Source: Conidiobolus incongruus B7586 (taxonomy: Eukaryota; Entomophthoromycota; Entomophthoromycetes; Entomophthorales; Conidiobolaceae). From it: DNA of 27,794 nucleotides. The notes below the pieces were generated by a model that was given only the letters and a program-made list of their open reading frames with translations, was not told the origin of the DNA and searched no databases. The stretch spans positions 1-27,794 of the forward strand of contig JNEM01016335.1 of the NCBI GenBank assembly GCA_000697335.1, given 5' to 3'. Below, in pieces: positions 20,982 to 27,794 of the stretch (its first letter is position 1; each line of letters begins with the position of its first letter). The position numbers were made by a program, and so were the translations under genes.

Positions 20982-21707
20982 AATCCATATGCATGTTTTT
21001 TATATAGACAAAACTTCACAGTTTACCTATATTTAAAAATATTATTATCATTAATATTATAATTTGCAATGTTAATGTAATTCTAAACACAATGAAAATA
21101 ATTAATAAAATAAGAATTATATATCAACACATTCCAAATAATTAATTAGAAACGAATATATTAGAATATGAATTTGCAAAATAACTAAATCTGATTTTAA
21201 AACACAAATCCGTTTTTTTTAAAAATTCTCATTTACCCGTTTCCTTCAAATAATTTGTACCATTTTCCAGTTATTTTTAGGAATAAAAAATGTGATAAAT
21301 AAAATGTAATTCAAGCATCTATAACAATACGAAAATTTAAAAATACTCAAATCAGTCATCTGAGATATATAATTTTAAAGTTTATTATTTTATAACCATA
21401 TATTTAAGAAAAGATTGATATTATTAATATAGAATTCAATTTATTTAACCAAGTTTCAATTTATGCATTCAAAGTATAGGCTTGAAAAAATGTGACAGAT
21501 TTTTAGCGAGTTGCTTACCCTGTATGAACTCTGCGACTGTGTGTATTTATAATAAAGTTATTGAAATGGATCATTAGAACTATATTATTGTGATAATGAC
21601 GTGACTGTCCAATTCATAATAAATAGCATGAGGTTAAAAATAATTAAATTAGATGGATTAAGAGATAATATGTCAATAAAATATATTATATACATATAAA
21701 TAATTGA
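20982..21707. other. AT-rich stretch, no gene seen
   Basis: No open frame of note and no recognised repeat or RNA. Confidence 0.5.
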
Positions 21708-21992
21708 ATCGTAATAGATCAAATTACTTATCATCATCCCAACAATAAACATAGATTAATTGGTTGTGGCCCAAAAGTATTAGAAATTTTTACTTATGGA
21801 GAGACCCAATGGATAAGTCAAAATTCAGTTATGGTTATCAGATTTATTAATGTTACTAATGGAGATCGTGATGACCATATGTTGTATACAATTCAACATA
21901 CCTTAAACAATGTATTCATGTTAACAAATATATTCAAAACAATCTCAAACTCAGAATGCTACACATTCCTTGTTACTATATTTAAACATTAG
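21708..21992 (+). pseudogene. Unrecognised coding-like remnant
   Basis: A 94-codon open stretch between two stops, without an ATG near its left end. The translation is balanced in composition and unlike the Lys/Ile/Asn-only frames of the AT-rich flanks (for example RLIGCGPKVLEIFTYGE and NGDRDDHMLYTI). I do not recognise a family. It may be part of a decayed gene or mobile element together with the remnants at 22424-23018. Confidence 0.35.
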
Positions 21993-22423
21993 ATTTGAGA
22001 TGGACTAATTTATATATCTTTCATACATTGGTATCTTATTCACCTTCCAAGTCCTAAGATTTGTATCTAATATATGAATTCTAGTTTTGTAACTATTATA
22101 ATCTGAAGGACAGGAAATCAATTTCTTACAATTCAACCTTCGAATGTTGCTATATATATAATCAATAGAATATTTCAAACTGAAGCAGCAATTGTTTAAA
22201 CCAAGTCATAATTACTTATATGTCTAATTATTGGTTTCCACGTCAATAAAAGCTTTGGTAAAGCAAAGGACAAGGTTATATTATCCAATTATATCACCGG
22301 AATGGTGTCTATTTTAATGGTTTATATTGACGATATCCATATCCCCCAAAATCTAAGATATCAAATATGTTTAATATGGAATCCTGTGAACATTAAAATA
22401 CAATATTTCAATTATACTCTGTG

Positions 22424-22801
22424 ATGCCATATTTCCTTTCTGATAATTTGACATTAATAAACTTCATAGACTATGGATGGTGGATTCTTAACAAGCAATG
22501 TTATAGCTCATATCATGATAATGAATCTAGCATTCTCCTACCAAAGCTCATTACCATTTACATTTTATCTTTTAACTACAGATTCACGTTCGTCACATAT
22601 CCATCTATAAATTCTCACAATATTACTTGTGATGTATTATATCTTAGAATAAATGCAATATATAGTCAAATCAAAACACAAGTCCAAATTAGATTTAGTG
22701 CACTTTTCAATGACTATTCTGAATTCAATGAACTAATACAAAGCTATTATCAAGGACAAGTATTAAGGATGAAAGTAACCAAATTATACATCAATAAATA
22801 A
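22424..22801 (+). CDS. Hypothetical protein or remnant, 125 codons
   Basis: Open frame from an ATG at 22424. It is aromatic-rich (Tyr, Phe, Trp) with no signal peptide, clear membrane span or known motif. YGWWIL near residue 18 is the only striking string. The surrounding 1.3 kb has patchy coding-like composition, so I think this is a fragment of something larger and decayed rather than a working small gene. Confidence 0.3.
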   Translation: MPYFLSDNLTLINFIDYGWWILNKQCYSSYHDNESSILLPKLITIYILSFNYRFTFVTYPSINSHNITCDVLYLRINAIYSQIKTQVQIRFSALFNDYSEFNELIQSYYQGQVLRMKVTKLYINK

Positions 22802-22817
22802 CTATACGAGTTCAGAG

Positions 22818-23018
22818 ATGATCAATAGCAATCTTTCTTCAGATCCCACTCAATCCAGTGATTTCTTATTAGATAATGATCTTAAGGAACTTGAGACTAT
22901 CCAACCGGGAATTATAGTTATTTCTAGCTCTTTTGTCAATTGGAGAAATGAGCAATCAAAAGAGCCATCTAGTTCAAATTTCACCTCATCAGCTTTATTT
23001 CTTTGCATGAAAGATTGA
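22818..23018 (+). CDS. Hypothetical protein or remnant, 66 codons
   Basis: Starts 16 bases after the previous frame's stop codon. The N-terminal half is acidic and Ser/Asp/Leu-rich (SSDPTQSSDFLLDNDLKELE), then PGIIVISSSFVNWRNEQ and a Ser-rich end. No recognised domain. A faint resemblance to the start of FAR1/MULE-type DNA-binding regions was noted but is too weak to use. It may be the start of a truncated gene, or a relic. Confidence 0.3.
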   Translation: MINSNLSSDPTQSSDFLLDNDLKELETIQPGIIVISSSFVNWRNEQSKEPSSSNFTSSALFLCMKD

Positions 23019-23797
23019 AAAGATTAGAGGATAATATATAATTATTACAATTTATTTAACAAAGTATTAATCTACCCATATTTTGTTTTCCCTTGAATTA
23101 ATCAAAAACTCTTTGAAATGTCATTGTTCTAAATTGTTTTGATCGAATATATTAGTATTATTACAAAATTAACCAAATAATTCAGTTAATTACAAGACTT
23201 AGAAATAAAATCTCAGGCCTGTTATTAGATATCGATGTATCAAGGAAATAGAAGTATCTTTATGCAGTCTTCTAGAGTGGTTTTTGCGCCATCATATTCT
23301 AATACAAAATAAGCTATTCGAATTGATAATATAGGTGAAATTTTCACCTAAAATAATAATTTTATCATCTAGTATTTAATCATTGATGCTAATAGAACAT
23401 GTTCTTAATATCTATCAATAGAGTCTTCAATATCTATTATCCTTCTAATCCTAATTATTATATAAATATAACTAATTCAAATGATAAACAAATAATGACT
23501 TAAATATTTTGTAAAATCTGATCTAAATCAATAATATTCTAAATTGTATTATATCATAAATGATGTTATATATTAATATTTAAATTTAATTTAAATATTA
23601 TCAATTTTATTAATGCTTTTCAAAGATTAAAACATTCATATATTACTCTTAGCAAGTAAATGTTAGTAAATATTATAATCAAATTATTTTGTATTATTTT
23701 TCAAATAGTTTCTTAATTATTACAATATTATTATATAAAGTTTAATATAATACTTGATATTTATTATAAGATAATTAAGCCTTGGAATTTTATTATA
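23019..23797. other. AT-rich stretch, no gene seen
   Basis: AT-rich DNA between the coding-like remnants and the nested Tc1 block. No repeat match seen. Confidence 0.5.
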
Positions 23798-23837
23798 TAA
23801 TAACCAACAAAAGTAAGTTTAAAATCAACTATATATA

Positions 23838-25409
23838 CACTAACCTGTAAAAGTAAGTTATAAAATCAAAAACACTTATATTTTTACTAATAACTTAATT
23901 AATATTTAATGAAATAAACCTAAATTAAATAATTAAAATCTATTATATTTATTAGTTATATATATCATTAAATGATGATATTTAGCTATTAATTGGTTAA
24001 AATATAAACCCTTAAATTTTACCTAAAGTGAGTTATAAATTTATAGGTTTTTGGTGATAAAAAAATTAAAACCTAGTGTATTTACCTTTAGCTTTTCTAA
24101 CTTCTTTAAGTTTGTAAGGTATAGAATCAACTAACTTCTTATATTAAGAAAAGTTAATCTTATTCTATGCTTCTTAAATATATTCCTAAAGTTGATTTAA
24201 ATTTTTTATTGGGGGGAAAGCTTTAATAACTTTTTTTAACTAATCCCAAAGGTGTTTAATTAGATTAAGGTTAGGAAATTGAAGAGGCTATTTCATAACT
24301 ATTATCTTGTTATTTTTAAGCTATTTGGTAATAGAAGCTATAATATAGCAAAAAACATTATCTTGCTAGAAAATAACATCAGATTTATTTAACCTATATT
24401 ATTCAATGGTTTTTTTCAATTTATTGTTTAGAATACTTTAGTACATCTTAGTATTAATTCCCCTATTAACTTTACAAAGATACCTTACACCTAAAGACAA
24501 TATACATCCCTAAATAATAATTAACCCACCATTATACTTTTAGGTAGAATTAACATAATAGTCACAAAGTAGTTTTGTATCTTTTTTGAAGTATTTAGCT
24601 TTTTTATTAAATTTATTAAGGTATATTTTTGTTTCATTAAACTAAATAACCTTACTCTAATCAGTTTTAGTTTAATATTAGTGGTGACATTTAAACTCCC
24701 ACCTAGTTTTATTATAGGATTTCTTTAATTGGGGGTGTTTTTTCTTAAAGTGTAAGTAGTATCTATGCTAATGTAAAACACATATAATAGTATTAGTGCT
24801 AATTAATATTCTTGTATAGTTTTATAGTTCCTGTTGTATTTCTATAACAGTACCACACTTACCTATACTAACTAACCTATAGATATACTTCTTATTATGT
24901 TCATTTATAATCCTAACATATTTAAGTTTAAGTTTAAATGTTTTTTTATTGCTATTCTTAACAACCTTAGCTATAGTAAACTAGCTAGCACTAGTAATTC
25001 TAATAATATTACAAGTTGATTTACCTTTTTTATAAAGTTGATTAATACACTAGTAGATTTTTTTAGAGAGGGATTTAAGTATAATGATACTAATAAAAAA
25101 AATTTAATATATCTATAAAATATTATATAAAATAATAGCAAAGAGAGAAAAAAGATATGGTTATATATTATTAAATATATCCCTTTATCTCAAAAAACTG
25201 TAAATTTATAACTCACCTTAGTTAAATATTAAAGGTTAATATTTTTGCTAATAGTTTAATAAATATATCTAAATATATTTATTTATTAATAAATAATATA
25301 CCTTAATTATATATTATAGTTTCAAGTAATCTAATATATACAATTGTTTTAGTTATTAATTAAAATATATATATTTTTGATTTTATAACTCACTTTTTGT
25401 GGGTTAGTG
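23838..25409 (-). mobile_element. Tc1/mariner-like transposon T2 (dead), inside T4
   Basis: A 1,572-base element with ends CACTAACCTGTAAAAG and, on the right, GGGTTAGTG, flanked on both sides by TA as Tc1 elements require. An inner copy of the end motif occurs about 170-190 bases in from each end (24025-24047 and 25203-25219). The transposase is on the minus strand. It lies 40 bases inside the left end of T4. Confidence 0.9.
24066..25082 (-). pseudogene. Tc1-family DD34E transposase, decayed (T2)
   Basis: Spans 1,017 bases, or 339 codons including the stop, the usual Tc1 transposase length, and is still in one frame. The helix-turn-helix is CNIIRITSAS. The first catalytic motif reads FNETKIYL (Asp now Asn). 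The second is QDNVFCY with Asp kept and the usual His now Tyr. The third is LNLIKHLWD, with Glu now Lys. Thirty-four residues lie between the second and third catalytic positions. The start codon is ATA where T1 has ATG. About ten or more internal stops are present, nearly all TAA/TAG/TGA at positions fitting Gln or Trp. Every one of these changes is C-to-T or G-to-A. The enzyme is dead. Confidence 0.88.
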
Positions 25410-26236
25410 TATTTTAATTAATAAATAAAATAATTGTATATATTAGATTACTAAAAATTATAATATAAAATTAAAGTATATTATTTGATAATAAATAAAA
25501 AATTTAAATATATTTAATAAACTATTAGCAAAAATATTAACCTTTAATATTTAACTAAGTTAAGTTATAAATTTATAGGTTTTTAAGATAAAGAGATATA
25601 TTTAACAATATATAAACTTATCATATTTCATTTTTTGCTTTTTTTTGATATTATAATTAATTGATATATTTAATTTTTTTAATTAGTATTATTATATTTA
25701 AATTCCTTTCTAAAATATATATATATATTAATTAACTTTATAAAAAAAATAAATCAACTTATAATATTATTAGAATTATTAATGTTAGTTAATTTACTAT
25801 AGTTAAAACTATTAAGAATATAAATAAAAAAATATTTAAACTTAAACTTCAATATATTAAAATGATAAATAAATATGATACAATATATTTATAAGTTAGT
25901 TTATATAAGTAAATATAATATTATTATAAAAATATATTAAAAATTATAAGAATATATAAGAATATTGGTTAATACTATTATTATAAATATTTTATAATAT
26001 TATAAATATCACTTATATTTTAAGAAAAGCTATCTTTAATTAAATAAATCCTATGATAAAGTTAAATAAAAAATTAAATATTATTATTAATATTAAATTC
26101 AAATTATTTAAAATAAAATTAATAAGTTTAATAAAATAAAAATATATATTAATAAGTTTAATAATAAAACTAGATATTTTAAAAAATATAATATTAATTT
26201 ATAACTATTATGTTAATTTTACCTAAAAGTATAATA

Positions 26237-27794
26237 CACTAACTTATAAAAATGAGTCATAAAATCAAAAACACTTATATTTTTACTAATAACTTAATTA
26301 ATATTTAATAAAATAAACCTAAATTAAATAATTAAAATCTATGATATTTATTAATAATATAAATGATTAAATAATGATATTTAATTATTAATTAGTTGAA
26401 ATATAAACTTTTAATTTTTACCTAAGATAAATTATAAATTTGTAGGTTTTTAATGATAAAAAAAATTAAATCCTAGTGTATTTATTTTTAGCTTTTTTAA
26501 CTTTTTTAAGTTTGTAGGGTATAGAATCAATTAACTTCTTATATTAAAAAAAGTTAATCTTGTTTTATATTTCTTGAATATATTTTTAAAGTTGATCTAA
26601 ATTTTTTGCTAGGGGGAAAACTTTAATAGCTTTTTTTAACTAATCCTAAAGGTATTTAATTAGATTAAAGTTAAAAGATTAAATAAAGTATTTTATAACT
26701 ATTATCCTCTTATTTTTAAGTTATTTAGTAGTAAAAGCTATAATATAACAAGAGGTATTATCTTATTAGAAAAATACTTTAGATTTGTTAAACCTATATT
26801 ATTCAATGATTTTTTTCAATTTATTGTTCAGAATATTTTAGTATATTTCAGCATTAATTCCCTTATTAACTTTATAAAGATACTTTATAACTAAAGACAA
26901 TATATATCCTTAAATAATAATTAATCTATCATTATACTTTTGGGTAAAATTAATATAATAGTTATAAAGTAATTCTATATCTTTTCTAAAGCATCTAGCT
27001 TTTTTATCAAATCTACTAAAATATATTTTTGTTTTATTAAACTAAATAACCTTATTTTAATTAGTTTTAGTTTAATATTAGTAGCAATATTTAAACTCTT
27101 ATCTAGCTTTATAATGGGATTTCTTTAGTTGGGGATGTTTTTTCTTGAGGTGTAAATAGTATCCATGCTAATATAAAACATATATTATAATATTAATATT
27201 AACTAATATTCCTATATAGTTTTATAGTTCTTATTATATTTCTATAGTAATATTATATTTACTTGTATTAACTAACCTAGAGATATACTTCTTATTATAT
27301 TTATCTATAATGTTAGCAAATTTAATTTTAAGTTTAAATATTTCTTTATTGTTATTCTTAACAACTTTAGCTATAGTAGATTAGCTAACATTAGTAATTT
27401 TAGTAATATTACAAGTTGATTTACCTTCTTTATAAAGTTAATTAATATACAAGTAGATTTTTTTACAGAGGGATTTAAGCAAAATAATACTAATAAAAAA
27501 AATTTTGAATATTAGTAAAATATTATATAAAATAATAGCAAAGAGATAAAAAAAATATGGTTATATATTGTTAAATATATCCCCTTATCTCAAAAACCTA
27601 TAAATTTATGATTCACCTTGGTTAAATATTAAAGGTTAGTATTTTTGCTATTAGTTAACTAATTATATCTAAATATATATATTTATTATTAAAATAATAT
27701 ACCTTAATTATATATTATAGTTTCAAGTAATCTAATATATATAATTATTATATTTATTAATTAAAATATATATATTGTTGATTTTATCACTTAT
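26237..27794 (-). mobile_element. Tc1/mariner-like transposon T3 (dead), inside T4, cut by window end
   Basis: Starts CACTAACTTATAAAAATGAG after a TA in T4. The window ends inside the right inverted repeat (GATTTTATCACTTAT), so about 20 bases are missing. It is very close to T2 along its length (about 85-90% by eye) and in the same orientation. Inner end motifs lie at 26424-26446 and 27603-27621. Confidence 0.88.
26466..27482 (-). pseudogene. Tc1-family DD34E transposase, decayed (T3)
   Basis: Same 1,017-base span as in T2, with the same end (stop after YTRI-like sequence) and a TTG at the start position. Differences from T2 are mostly C/T and G/A exchanges, in both directions, so each copy decayed separately from a better common source. 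Many internal stops. It sits wholly inside T3, and no other gene of the element is present, as normal for Tc1. Confidence 0.85.

Larger units (their letters stand above)
23798..26236 (+). mobile_element. Tc1/mariner-like transposon T4, oldest copy, interrupted
   Basis: Its left end is a worn inverted repeat (TAACCAACAAAAGTAAG from about 23801) cut at 23837 by T2. The sequence resumes at 25410 with TATTTTAATTAATAAATAAA, matching the T2 end read inward, and continues as a plus-strand transposase relic (about 25750-26230) aligned to 7970-8485 of T1. It stops at 26236 where T3 is inserted. Its remaining part should lie beyond the right window edge. It is the most AT-converted of the four copies, with hardly any G or C left. 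Confidence 0.8.

Noticed and set aside
22860-22960. Resemblance to a FAR1/MULE DNA-binding start
   Set aside because: A few residues only, no Cys/His zinc-binding pattern in frame.

Overview
Eukaryotic DNA, most likely from a fungus. The two clear host genes are a fungal-type 14-span DHA2 drug/basic-amino-acid transporter and a secreted GH17 beta-1,3-glucanase. Both are intronless with standard-code Trp and Gln codons, and both sit as islands in extremely AT-rich repeat DNA. An early-diverging (zygomycete-grade) fungus is a guess from the AT-richness and compact genes; nothing here names a species.

Layout. 1-1284: AT-rich DNA with the edge of repeat family R (copy R3). 1285-1720: a less AT-rich island with a run of short hairpins. 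1721-3588: AT-rich DNA with an unrecognised coding-like remnant near 2570-2888, then the transporter promoter. 3589-5196: MFS transporter. 5197-6419: AT-rich spacer. 6420-9300: repeat R1 interrupted by a dead Tc1-like transposon (T1). 9300-10949: AT-rich spacer. 10950-12265: repeat R2, an uninterrupted copy of R1. 12266-14089: spacer. 14090-14995: GH17 gene. 15749-20981: a retrotransposon graveyard of three LTR families (A, B, C) in mixed orientation around one long Gag-like reading frame at 17029-17832. 20982-23797: AT-rich DNA with unrecognised coding-like remnants. 23798 to the window end: nested Tc1 elements, with T2 and T3 each inserted into an older copy, T4.

No gene pathway links the host genes. 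The main story is the repeats. The Tc1 copies are of the DD34E class with IR/DR-type ends. Their stops fall at former Gln and Trp codons and their catalytic acids are changed by G-to-A, which looks like repeat-induced C-to-T decay. The LTR block next to them is far less AT-rich. R1 and R2 give a filled and an empty site for one insertion, and T2/T3/T4 give a relative insertion order. I found no tRNA, rRNA or CRISPR that I can support, and no wholly new gene system that I can defend. The most unusual items are the Gag-only element, the near-invariant 91-base block in LTR A, and the hairpin run at 1608-1687. Percentages and identities are by eye.
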